A DNA stretch of 37,288 bases from Chloroflexota bacterium. GTDB lineage: Bacteria > Chloroflexota > Dehalococcoidia > Lucifugimonadales > Australimonadaceae. The stretch lies in contig JADFQE010000012.1 of assembly GCA_022561985.1 (NCBI GenBank), positions 1 to 37,288 on the forward strand, written 5' to 3'. A program made the position numbers and the translations under genes. Below, one piece after another: positions 19,457-26,373 of the stretch (its first letter is position 1; each line of letters starts with the position of its first letter). The notes beneath the pieces are model-generated. The model made no database searches. It had not been told where the DNA came from and worked only from the letters and a program-made list of their open reading frames with translations.

Positions 19457-20047
19457 TCATGTGTCTATGCGAGCCTCGTCATCGGCCGCAGGCTCCGGCT
19501 CACGGGCCACGGCGACCTGGGCGGGGCGGAGCACCCGGTCCCCGGTGCGGTAGCCCACGCTCACCGTCGAGACGATGACCCCCGGGGGTTGCTCGGCGGT
19601 CGGCTCGTAGTAGACCGCCTCGTGCTGAGCGGGGTCGAAGACGTCTCCCGGCGCGGGCTCGAAGGCGCTGGCGCCCTCCGTAACGACCAGCGCCCGCATA
19701 TTCTGAAGGATCAGCGACACGCCGTCCGTCCACGAGGTGGGTGCGTCCTCGGGCACCCCGTCGACGGCCCGCTGGAGGTCGTCGATCAAGGGGAACAGCC
19801 GGGTGAGCACCTGCGCCGACGCCGAGCGGGCGATGAGCGTGCGCTCATCCTCCATGCGGCGTTTGTAGTTCACGAAGTCGGCCTGCGTGCGCTGGGCGAT
19901 CGCCCGAAGCTCGTCCCGCTCCCGCTCCAGGTCCGCACGCCCGTCATCGGCGGGCTGCTCGTCCCCGCCCGGCTCGTCCCCGCCCGGCTCGCCTCCGGCT
20001 GATCCAACGGCCGGCTCCGGCGGCGCCTCGTTCTCCTCGGGACCCAT
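19457..20047 (-). CDS. grpE: Nucleotide exchange factor GrpE
   Basis: 196 residues from the ATG at 20047, which overlaps the hspR TGA by one base; the longer tracked ORF is an upstream extension. A low-complexity acidic N-terminus (GGEPGGDEPGGDEQPADDG) leads into the long dimerising coiled coil LERERDELRAIAQRTQADFVNYKRRMEDE. The four-helix segment LFPLIDDLQRAVDGV follows, and then the beta-wing with the GrpE signature VIVSTVSVGYRTGDRVLRPAQVAVA. GrpE releases ADP from DnaK. It is translationally coupled to hspR. Confidence 0.95.
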   Translation of the reverse strand: MGPEENEAPPEPAVGSAGGEPGGDEPGGDEQPADDGRADLERERDELRAIAQRTQADFVNYKRRMEDERTLIARSASAQVLTRLFPLIDDLQRAVDGVPEDAPTSWTDGVSLILQNMRALVVTEGASAFEPAPGDVFDPAQHEAVYYEPTAEQPPGVIVSTVSVGYRTGDRVLRPAQVAVAREPEPAADDEARIDT

Positions 20048-20538
20048 CAGGCCGGTCGGCCTTGGAACAGCTCGAGGATGTCGTGCATGGCACGGTCGAA
20101 GGCGCGCGGGCGCCCCGAGGGGGTCCTGTCCATGTCGCTGCGGGCGGTGGAGAGCCGGTCGAACACGGCCATCGCCATCTCGACGCCGGCAAGGTTCAGC
20201 CGCAGCTCGTCCACCAGGTGCTTGATCATGCGGAGCTTCGCGATGTCGCGCTCGGAGTACAGGCGGAGCATGCCGTCGGTGCGCGATGGGCGCAGGAGCC
20301 CCACGCGCTCGTACTTGCGGAGCGTCTGGGGGTGCATCTGGAGCATGCGCGAGGCGACGCTGATGATGTAGAGGCCATCGCCGGCCTCCTGGGCCGTCTC
20401 GGTGCGGGGTTGGGGCTGCCCGGCACGCCGGGGCGGGCGCGCCGTTGCGTTCCGCCGCTGGCGGGTCGTCACGATGGCTTCGAAGAGCGATCGGACGGTC
20501 TCGGCACGGGTCGCTTGGTCGTCGGATCGCATGGACAT
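20047..20538 (-). CDS. hspR: HspR-type MerR-family heat-shock repressor
   Basis: 163 residues from the ATG at 20538 (the next ATG, 20532, is also possible). The tracked start at 20601 lies inside the -10 box of the promoter and cannot be used. After a variable basic N-terminus comes the MerR/HspR DNA-binding domain: YIISVASRMLQMHPQTLRKYERVGLLRPSRTDGMLRLYSERDIAKLRMIKHLVDELRLNLAGVEMA. MHPQTLRKYE and NLAGVE are strongly HspR-like. HspR represses chaperone genes, usually with DnaK as co-repressor. Being the first gene of hspR-grpE-dnaK, it should control its own operon through the palindrome at 20608-20626. Confidence 0.88.
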   Translation of the reverse strand: MSMRSDDQATRAETVRSLFEAIVTTRQRRNATARPPRRAGQPQPRTETAQEAGDGLYIISVASRMLQMHPQTLRKYERVGLLRPSRTDGMLRLYSERDIAKLRMIKHLVDELRLNLAGVEMAMAVFDRLSTARSDMDRTPSGRPRAFDRAMHDILELFQGRPA

Positions 20539-20596
20539 AGGCGGTGCTCTGCTCCTGCCGGACGCCCATCGGTTGCATACCGGCGGGTCATCGCTT

Positions 20597-20627
20597 ATCA
20601 TACCGACTTGATACGAGTCGTGTCAAT
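20597..20627 (-). promoter_or_regulatory. hspR-grpE-dnaK promoter with overlapping HAIR-like palindromic operator
   Basis: On the minus strand TTGACA (20626-20621), an 18-bp spacer and TATGAT (20602-20597) form a strong housekeeping promoter. The -35 is one arm of the near-perfect palindrome TTGATACGAGTCGTGTCAA (20608-20626). Including flanks it reads CTTGA-N11-TCAAT, the spacing of the HspR HAIR box (CTTGAGT-N7-ACTCAAG), with the outer arms conserved. Confidence 0.75.
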
Positions 20628-20801
20628 GCACGTCACACGGAATGGAATGGGGGTAGCCCCCCACCGACATTGGGTGGAAGCCCTGACACCTTCGCACCCA
20701 AGACGTCATCTAATAGGGCGAGTGAGCAGCGCCGGATGGGGCCCTGGCACGTAGTTCCTGGATAGATCGGGTTTCAGGGTTCGGAAGTTCGTGAAGGTGT
20801 A

Positions 20802-20993
20802 GTGAGGTGCAAGGTGAGGATGCTGTTGAGAGCTTGCCCGCGTTGTGGTGGTGACCTGCAGGCCACCGAGGACCTGTATGGGCCCTTCCACCAGTGCTTC
20901 CAGTGTGGTCATATCCAAGACCTGCCGGATGAGCGGTTGACCGTGAGCGCGAAGCGAGCCGTCGCCAAGGCGAAGGATAACGTAGCGGCGTAA
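20802..20993 (+). CDS. Small zinc-ribbon protein
   Basis: 63 residues (GTG at 20802; GTG 20814 is an alternative). Two Cys pairs, CPRCGG and CFQCGH, separated by 16 residues, form a short zinc ribbon, followed by a basic tail (SAKRAVAKAKDN). No other domain is present and no function is assigned. A strong terminator 23 bp after the stop supports it as a genuine, separately transcribed gene. Similar short ribbons are often nucleic-acid or protein-interaction modules. Confidence 0.6.
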   Translation: MRCKVRMLLRACPRCGGDLQATEDLYGPFHQCFQCGHIQDLPDERLTVSAKRAVAKAKDNVAA

Positions 20994-21015
20994 GCCGAGC
21001 CTGCACGAGTGCGTG

Positions 21016-21049
21016 AGAAGCGCCCCGCCAGCCGGCGGGGCGCTTCTTC
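21016..21049 (+). terminator. Rho-independent terminator after the zinc-ribbon gene
   Basis: A perfect 14-bp stem, AGAAGCGCCCCGCC with its complement, closes on a 4-nt AGCC loop and ends in CTTCTTC. It is GC-rich with a short U-rich tail. Confidence 0.8.
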
Positions 21050-21064
21050 GTCCCCACAAGGGCA

Positions 21065-21209
21065 CAAGGGCGCAGCCCTTGACCCACATGGGGTAGCGCT
21101 GCCGAAGGCGGGCCACCGCCGTCATGCATAGCGACCTGGCCAGCGCTCGATCAGCGGTCTTCGTGGACCGCGTTCTGCGCTGGCGAGTGGGTCAAGGGCC
21201 ACGCCCTTG
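21065..21209. repeat. REPIN-like inverted-pair element, copy C (145 bp)
   Basis: The ends are inverted 23-bp REP modules: CAAGGGCGCAGCCCTTGACC (then CAC) and its counterpart beginning GTGGGTCAAGGGCCACGCCC; they differ at two positions. Each end is itself a hairpin. Read on the minus strand, the interior (CGAGCGCTGGCC, ACTCGCCAGC) is related to the copies at 27862 and 29028 but diverged. It encodes the last ~26 residues of the DUF309 gene. Confidence 0.8.
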
Positions 21210-21634
21210 TGTGAGCCTTCGGCGCGGAGCCACGCGCTCACGTCTTGGTGCAGCGCTTGTACGTCGAGCCCGGCGAACGCCGGCATGAACGGCGCGAGGT
21301 AGGCCAGGGCGTCGGTCAGCAGCTTCGTGGCGCCGCGGGGGTTGGCGCGCCGCGCGTGCTCGAAGCCGGCCCCAAGCTTGGTGAGCGCCAGGCAGAAGAG
21401 CCGGTGCGGGTATCCCGTTTCGCGCCAGAGCGCCTCCCACGTCTCGTGGCTCTCGAAGAACCTCCCGTCGTTGAACTCGGCCACCCCGCGCGCGAGCGTG
21501 CTGCTCCGCGTCAGCGCGGCGCCGTCGCCGACGCTGCCCCCGCTCCCACCGGAACGATCGAGGTAGGCGAGCCAACGACGGTCGAGCGCGGGCCGCTCGC
21601 CTGGAGCGCCGTGCTGTGGCGGGGGTTGCGTCAC
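21122..21634 (-). CDS. DUF309-family protein with repeat-derived C-terminus
   Basis: 170 residues using the GTG at 21634; the tracked start (21688) is a GTG inside a REP module and less likely. The core FNDGRFFESHETWEALWRETGYPHRLFCLALTKLGAGFEHARRANPRGATKLLTDALAYLAPF is the DUF309 helical fold (HE..W motif). The family has no proven function. The tail, from about GSHKGVALDPLASAERGPRR to RYA, is encoded by the REPIN-like element at 21065, so a repeat insertion has replaced or extended the natural C-terminus. It is the last gene of the ccm-cupin cluster. Confidence 0.75.
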   Translation of the reverse strand: MTQPPPQHGAPGERPALDRRWLAYLDRSGGSGGSVGDGAALTRSSTLARGVAEFNDGRFFESHETWEALWRETGYPHRLFCLALTKLGAGFEHARRANPRGATKLLTDALAYLAPFMPAFAGLDVQALHQDVSAWLRAEGSHKGVALDPLASAERGPRRPLIERWPGRYA

Positions 21635-21672
21635 GTCGACGCGCCTGCGAGCTCCACCGCGTGCCCCCTGTC

Positions 21673-21694
21673 GTGGGTCAAGGGCCACGCCCTA
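21673..21694. repeat. Solo REP-like module at the ccmE 3' end
   Basis: GTGGGTCAAGGGCCACGCCC (then TA) shows the GTGG side tetranucleotide and hairpin core; the 3' end is degraded (CTA in place of CTTG). Its last three bases are the ccmE stop codon on the minus strand. Confidence 0.7.
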
Positions 21695-22156
21695 GGTGGA
21701 GAGGTTCTCGACTTCGAGGGATTGGTATTTCGAGGGGCATTTGACGTAGACGCGGTCGGCCACGAACAGGCCGCCGTCCTCGTACGTGCCGCCAAGCACG
21801 ATCTCGGTGTGTGGGTTGAAGAAGAGGTCCGGCAGGACGCCGTCGTACGTCGCGCTCACCTGGACGCCGTTCTCCGTCAGCAGGAAGTGCGCGAGGGTGG
21901 ACGTGCCGCCCTCCCGCTTGAAGCTGTCGTCCACGAGCTTGCCCTTGACCTGCACGGACTGCGTGACGCCCGAGGGCCCGAGCTCGACGAGCTCGTCCAC
22001 GGTCAGGTAGAAGGACTGCGCGCTCTCGAAGGCGGTGTAGCCGAAGTAGCCGAACGCCGCCAGCATGATGGCGGCGAGGATCATCACCTTGCGCCCGCGC
22101 GTGAGCACGCTGGCGCTTCTGGGACCCTGGGGTGGCTCGGCGGGTGTGTACTGCAT
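21692..22156 (-). CDS. ccmE: Cytochrome c maturation protein CcmE, CxxxY type
   Basis: 154 residues. One membrane anchor lies at ~residues 25-45 (VMILAAIMLAAFGYFGYTAFE), followed by the OB-fold periplasmic domain: SFYLTVDELVEL, VQVKGKLVDDSF, HFLLTENGVQVSATYDGVLPDLF, VLGGTYEDGGLFVADRVYVKCPSKYQS. The usual heme-binding HxxxY is CPSKY here, a Cys variant known from archaeal and deltaproteobacterial-type CcmE. CcmE carries heme from CcmABCD to the ligation complex. It lies 10 bp after the bicupin stop, in the same direction as ccmABCD; ccmF, ccmG and ccmH are not in this window. Confidence 0.88.
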   Translation of the reverse strand: MQYTPAEPPQGPRSASVLTRGRKVMILAAIMLAAFGYFGYTAFESAQSFYLTVDELVELGPSGVTQSVQVKGKLVDDSFKREGGTSTLAHFLLTENGVQVSATYDGVLPDLFFNPHTEIVLGGTYEDGGLFVADRVYVKCPSKYQSLEVENLST

Positions 22157-22166
22157 GGTCCTTATC

Positions 22167-23270
22167 CTAACGCACTCCGACGAACTCGCCCATCTTTGAC
22201 ATGAGCCCGCGCCCCGCGAGCTCCGCCTCGTAGAGCCGGAGGATGCGTGGGTCCTCGTCCTCGTATTCGACCTGGCGCCCGCCGTCCTTCTCGGACCGGT
22301 CCATGTTCTCGTAGCCGACCATCTTCGAATCGAGCACGGGGTAGCGGGCACCGCCGAAGCCGAACACGAGGTACCGCGAGACGCCGTCCGACACGTTGAA
22401 GTGCTGGTGGTACGTGGGCCCGTCGGGCGGCGCGTAGAGCGTGCCCGGCTTCCAGTCCACGCGTACGGCATCGACCGGGTCCTCGCCGGCCTTCCACAGC
22501 AGCGAGTAGCCCTCGCCCGTCACGCAGAAGATGTGCGCGCCCGCGTTGTGGGCGTGCGCTTTTTTGTACGTGCCCTGCTGGAACTCCGAGATGTGGCAGT
22601 GCATGGAGCTGTCGCCCAGGAGGAACTGGATGTTGTTCCCCGCGGCGCCCCTGGCCTTCCAGACCGGCAGCTCGAAGTTGACGAGGTCCGGCACGAAGTT
22701 CGTCTCCCACTGGTGGCGCCCCGGCTTGACCTCGCGGAACTCGCCCTCGCCCTCGAAGTACCGCTCCACGCTCGCGCGCTCCGGGAACGTGAACGGGTTC
22801 TCGAAGATGAACTCCGGCCGGTGGAAGATGTTGAAGATGATGGGCAGGTCGGTGACCGCCGCCAGCCTGGCCGGCTCCGTCCCCGATCCGTTGAAGATCT
22901 GGTGCTTCGCGTTCATGGGGATGCCGAATATCGCCGTCGGCCCCCACTCGAAGGAGTGCTTCTTGCCGTCGGGCCCCTCGATCACGGTCGCGCCGCGGCC
23001 GGAGATCACGTGCATGAGCTCGTCGTGCATGTGCTGCTCGGGCTTGAGCTCCCCGCCCGGCGGTATCTCGACCACGTACGCGGACAGGAAATCGCTCTTG
23101 CCCGCCAGGTGCACGTAGGTGCCGAGCCCACCGAGGCGCTCCCACGGCTCGACGGCGATGGTGTGGCAGTCGATCGAGTAGGCCTCGACCACCGGGATGC
23201 CCTCTGTCTTGAGGAAGTCCCGGTAGGGGAACACGCCGTAATACGGGTTGAAGTCGATCTCGTCGCTCAT
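22167..23270 (-). CDS. Bicupin protein, gentisate dioxygenase-like fold (copy 1)
   Basis: 367 residues starting MSDEIDFNPYYGVFPYRDF. Two cupin barrels are visible. Domain 1 has GGELKPEQHMHDELMHVISG and GIPMNAKHQIFNGSG. Domain 2 has GTYKKAHAHNAGAHIFCVTGEG and PDGPTYHQHFNVSD. Each offers three His, with the usual Glu apparently replaced by His in domain 2. The organisation resembles ring-cleaving or oxidative bicupins, but the substrate cannot be read from sequence. It is strikingly similar to the next gene upstream (23395-24516), so the two are a tandem duplication. It sits between ccmD and ccmE on the same strand. The tracked 521-residue ORF is an artificial extension. Confidence 0.7.
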   Translation of the reverse strand: MSDEIDFNPYYGVFPYRDFLKTEGIPVVEAYSIDCHTIAVEPWERLGGLGTYVHLAGKSDFLSAYVVEIPPGGELKPEQHMHDELMHVISGRGATVIEGPDGKKHSFEWGPTAIFGIPMNAKHQIFNGSGTEPARLAAVTDLPIIFNIFHRPEFIFENPFTFPERASVERYFEGEGEFREVKPGRHQWETNFVPDLVNFELPVWKARGAAGNNIQFLLGDSSMHCHISEFQQGTYKKAHAHNAGAHIFCVTGEGYSLLWKAGEDPVDAVRVDWKPGTLYAPPDGPTYHQHFNVSDGVSRYLVFGFGGARYPVLDSKMVGYENMDRSEKDGGRQVEYEDEDPRILRLYEAELAGRGLMSKMGEFVGVR

Positions 23271-23280
23271 CGCTGTTTGT

Positions 23281-23419
23281 CCTGACTGTGCGCCTACGCT
23301 ATCGCTCCGGCTCCGGACTGAAGCGGCACGCGCTGCTTCGGCTGTCTTGCCCGGCGCACGCCGACATCTGTCGGTCCCCGACGCCGCGCCCCTTTTATGG
23401 GTCAAGGGCTGTGCCCTTG
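23281..23419. repeat. Duplicated upstream region plus REP module (copy R1)
   Basis: Starting CCTGACTGTGCGCCTACGCT, this leader is repeated almost identically at 24525, in each case just before a bicupin start. It contains the small palindrome CCGACATCTGTCGG (23361-23374) and ends in a solo REP module (23397-23419). The upstream region was probably copied together with the gene. Confidence 0.7.
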
Positions 23420-24516
23420 CCCTCCATGAACTCGTGCATGCGCGAGCGGAGGCCCCGCTTCTCCAGCTCCTGCTCGAAGAGCACGTGGATGCGTGGGTCC
23501 TCGTCCTGGTACTCGATCTGCATCCCCCCCGCCGTCTCGGACTTGTCCATATTCTCATAGACCCACATCTTGGAGTCGAGCACCGGATACCGCGACCCTC
23601 CGAAGTCGAACACCAGGTAGCGCGACTGCTGTTCCGCCACGTTGAAGTGCTGGTGGTACGTGGGCCCGTCCGGCGGCGCATAAAGCGTGCCCGGCTTCCA
23701 GTCCACGCGCACGGCATCGACCGGGTTCTCACCGGCCTTCCACAGCAGCGAGTAGCCCTCGCCCGTCACGCAGAAGATGTGCGCGCCCGCGTTGTGTGCG
23801 TGCGCCTTCTTGTAGGTGCCTTCGAAGAACTGGGAGATGTGACAGTGCATCGAGCTGTCGCCGAGCAGGAACTGGATGTTGTTCCCCGCAGCCCCGCGGG
23901 CGATCCACGGCGGCAGCTCGAAGTTGACGAGGTCCGGCACGAAGTTCGTCTCCCACTGGTGCCGTCCCGGCTTGATCTTGCGGAACTCGCCCTCGCCCTC
24001 GTAGTACCGGTCGGTCTCCGCGCGCTCCGGGAACGTGAACGGGTTCTCGAAGATGAACTCCGGCCGGTGGAAGATGTTGAAGATGATGGGCAGGTCGGTG
24101 ACCGCGGCGAGCCTGGCGGGCTCCGTCCCCGATCCGTTGAAGATCTGGTGCTTGGCGTTCATGGGGATGCCGAATATCGCCGTCGGCCCCCACTCGAAGG
24201 AGTGCTTCTTCCCGCTCGGGTCCTCGATCACGGTCGCGCCGCGGCCGGAGATCACGTGCATGAGCTCGTCGTGCATGTGCTGCTCGGGCTTGAGCTCGCC
24301 GCCCGGCGGTATCTCGACCACGTAGGCGGACAGGTAATCGCTCTTGCCCGCCAGGTGCACGTAGGCCCCGAGCCCACCCAAGCGCTCCCACGGCTCGACG
24401 GCGATGGTGTGGCAGTCGACAGCGTAGGCCTCGACCACGGGGATGCCCTCGCTCTTCACGAAGTCCCGGTAGGGGAACACGCCGTAGTACGGGTTGAAGT
24501 CGGTCTCGTCGGCCAT
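23395..24516 (-). CDS. Bicupin protein, gentisate dioxygenase-like fold (copy 2)
   Basis: 373 residues starting MADETDFNPYYGVFPYRDF, with GGAG upstream of the ATG. Nearly the whole length matches copy 1 with scattered substitutions, including both His-rich metal motifs (HMHDELMH and HAHNAGAHIF). The differences are concentrated near VWKARG/PWIARG, FQQGTYKK/FEGTYKK and the C-terminus. The final residues, GKGTALDP, come from a REP module overlapping the stop. The function is unknown; an iron- or manganese-dependent dioxygenase or isomerase acting on an aromatic or keto acid is possible. Confidence 0.7.
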   Translation of the reverse strand: MADETDFNPYYGVFPYRDFVKSEGIPVVEAYAVDCHTIAVEPWERLGGLGAYVHLAGKSDYLSAYVVEIPPGGELKPEQHMHDELMHVISGRGATVIEDPSGKKHSFEWGPTAIFGIPMNAKHQIFNGSGTEPARLAAVTDLPIIFNIFHRPEFIFENPFTFPERAETDRYYEGEGEFRKIKPGRHQWETNFVPDLVNFELPPWIARGAAGNNIQFLLGDSSMHCHISQFFEGTYKKAHAHNAGAHIFCVTGEGYSLLWKAGENPVDAVRVDWKPGTLYAPPDGPTYHQHFNVAEQQSRYLVFDFGGSRYPVLDSKMWVYENMDKSETAGGMQIEYQDEDPRIHVLFEQELEKRGLRSRMHEFMEGKGTALDP

Positions 24517-24524
24517 GCTGAGCT

Positions 24525-24688
24525 CCTGACTGTGCGCCTACGCTTCGCTCCGGCTCCGGACTGAAGCGGCACGCGCTGCTGCGGCTGTCTTGCTCGGCGC
24601 ACGCCGACGCTCCTCGGTCACTCGCGGGCGCCGACATCTGTCGGTCTACGACGTGTGCCCCTTATGTGGGTCCAGGGCTGTGCCCTGG
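24525..24688. repeat. Duplicated upstream region plus REP module (copy R2)
   Basis: This matches R1 from CCTGACTGTGCGCCTACGCT onward but has a ~27-bp insertion (CGCTCCTCGGTCACTCGCGG region) before CCGACATCTGTCGG. It ends in a REP module (24666-24688), followed by a partial second copy of its hairpin (GGCTGTGCCCTG). The REP part encodes the CcmD tail. Confidence 0.65.
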
Positions 24689-24940
24689 GGCTGTGCCCTG
24701 CTCGCGCGCGGCCAGGGTGTGCTGGAGCTCCTCGAGGTCTCGACGCAGCTCGCGGTTCTTCCGTCCGACGTAGAAGGCGTACGCGAAGAAGCCTGCCCAT
24801 GCGAGCGCCGTGCCGGCGAGCAGGAAGCCCAGGTTGCTCTCGCCGGGCGCGCCCTGCGGGGCGACTGCGGCAAGCGCGGTGAGCGGTGCGAGCGCCACGA
24901 GGGCGGTCACGTATGCGGCCGTGGTGAGTTTCCTGATCAA
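24662..24940 (-). CDS. ccmD: CcmD-family small membrane protein
   Basis: 92 residues if begun at the TTG at 24940, which has AAGAGGAGG nine bases upstream; the tracked GTG (24964) lies before that ribosome site. A hydrophobic N-terminal segment (AAYVTALVALAPLTALA) may be a signal or first helix. The main helix, LGFLLAGTALAWAGFFAYAFYVGRKNRELRRDLEELQ, is typical of CcmD (W/Y-rich helix followed by a basic/acidic tail). CcmD stabilises CcmC-CcmE in heme handover. The tail EQGTAPGHSPGPT is encoded by a REP module. It lies 42 bp after ccmC. Confidence 0.7.
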   Translation of the reverse strand: MIRKLTTAAYVTALVALAPLTALAAVAPQGAPGESNLGFLLAGTALAWAGFFAYAFYVGRKNRELRRDLEELQHTLAAREQGTAPGHSPGPT

Positions 24941-24982
24941 CGTCGGTGTCCTCCTCTTTCGCACGGGCTCCGTCGCCTGGGG

Positions 24983-25702
24983 CTACCCCACGCGGGCCCG
25001 CAGCTCATCGAGCGCCTGCTCGTCCGCGCGCTGCGCGGTGCGCTCGCGGAACAGGTATGCGAACACGAGCATGAACGTGAGCGCGCTGAAGTACAGCGTC
25101 GTCCGCATCTCCGGCGCGAGTCCGCCTGATTCCGCGAAGGGCCCCGTGACGAGCTCGGGGTGCAGCGAGCGCCACAGCTCCGCCGCGTAGTACACGATCG
25201 GGACGTCCACGAAGCCGACGATGCCGACGACGGCCGCCCAGCGGGCGCCGCGGCGCTTGTCGGGAGCGTACGCGCGCACCATGAGATACCCGATGTAGAT
25301 CAGCCACAGCACGAAGGTCGTCGTCAGCTTCGCGTCCCACACCCACCACACGCCCCACACCGGCTTGGCCCAGATCGCCCCCGTGACCATCGCGACCGTG
25401 AGGAACAGCATGCCGACCTCGCCGGCGGCGTACGCGCGGCGGTCCCAGACCTCGGTGCGCTTCACCAGGTACATGATGCTGGAGACGAAGACGATGAAGA
25501 ACGCGAGGAACCCGACCCAGACGGTCGGGACGTGGAAGTAGAAGAGGCGCTGCACGATCCCCATGACGCGCTCGGTGGGCACGTACTGGAAGATCAGGTA
25601 CAGGTCGGTGAAGAGGAAGGCCGCGCCGACGATGAGCAAGGCGGGCTGGACGAGCCCCGTCTTTCCGGGTGCGCGAGTGGTTCCAACGGTCGCCACACTC
25701 AC
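24983..25702 (-). CDS. ccmC: Heme exporter/handling protein CcmC
   Basis: 239 residues from the GTG at 25702, which overlaps the ccmB TGA (GTGA). The tracked 476-residue ORF is an upstream extension across ccmB. Six hydrophobic segments surround the heme-handling WWD motif WGVWWVWDAKLTTTF, with the flanking periplasmic His residues in YFHVPTVWVG and ELWRSLHPEL. It belongs to the CcmC/CcsA superfamily and attaches heme to CcmE. It has strict translational coupling with ccmB and is followed by ccmD. Confidence 0.92.
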   Translation of the reverse strand: MSVATVGTTRAPGKTGLVQPALLIVGAAFLFTDLYLIFQYVPTERVMGIVQRLFYFHVPTVWVGFLAFFIVFVSSIMYLVKRTEVWDRRAYAAGEVGMLFLTVAMVTGAIWAKPVWGVWWVWDAKLTTTFVLWLIYIGYLMVRAYAPDKRRGARWAAVVGIVGFVDVPIVYYAAELWRSLHPELVTGPFAESGGLAPEMRTTLYFSALTFMLVFAYLFRERTAQRADEQALDELRARVG

Positions 25703-26373
25703 TCCTCGAGCACGAACTCGAACGCCCAAGATGATAGCACAAGGAAGGCGATATCGAAGGCCAGCATCAGGCGCAGCCACAAGTCGATGTCCCCCCATCC
25801 ACCACCATCGAGCAGCAGCGACGTGGCCGAAACCGCGGCGATGATGACGGGAAGCGCGACGGGCAGGAACAGCACCGGCAGCAGCAGCTCCCGCGCCCGC
25901 GTGTGCACCGCGATCGCCGAGAACAGCGTGCCGACCGCCGCCATGCCCAGGGTGGCAAGCACCGCCGTGACCGCGAAGGGGAGCGAGAGGAACGAGAGGT
26001 CGTGGAGCACCACGAACACCGGGAGCATCGCGGCCTCGACCACGATCATGATCGTGAACGCCCCCAGCAGCTTGCCGAGATAGATGGCCTCCCGCGGCAC
26101 CGGCGCGAGCAGCAGCGCCTCCAGCGTCCCCCGGTCGCGCTCGAGCACGAAGGTGCGGTTCATCCCGACGATGCCCGCGAAGACGTAGGCGACCCACACC
26201 ATGCCGGGGCCGATCAGCGCGACCACCTGCGGCGCCGGGTCGAAGGTGAACTTGAAGATGAACGCGACGACGAGCGCGAACATGAATACACCGGAGAGCG
26301 TCTCGCGCGTGCGCGCCTCGATCATGACGTCCTTCCGGTAGATGGCCAGCGCCGAGCGGACGTACGCGCTCAC
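25699..26373 (-). CDS. ccmB: Heme ABC exporter permease CcmB
   Basis: 224 residues from GTG at 26373. It begins with IYRKDVMIEARTRETLSGVFMFALVVAFIFKF, the CcmB family opening. VAYVFAGIVGMNRTFVLERDRGTLEALLLAPVPREAIYLGKL and a set of about six membrane helices follow. It pairs with the CcmA ATPase to drive release of holo-CcmE. It overlaps both neighbours by 4 bp (GTGA at each junction). Confidence 0.92.
   Translation of the reverse strand: MSAYVRSALAIYRKDVMIEARTRETLSGVFMFALVVAFIFKFTFDPAPQVVALIGPGMVWVAYVFAGIVGMNRTFVLERDRGTLEALLLAPVPREAIYLGKLLGAFTIMIVVEAAMLPVFVVLHDLSFLSLPFAVTAVLATLGMAAVGTLFSAIAVHTRARELLLPVLFLPVALPVIIAAVSATSLLLDGGGWGDIDLWLRLMLAFDIAFLVLSSWAFEFVLEE

Noticed and set aside
22167-23732. 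A 521-residue ORF suggesting a longer bicupin
   Set aside because: The N-terminal ~150 residues run across the repeat and into copy 2 in a wrong frame; the real start is the ATG at 23270.
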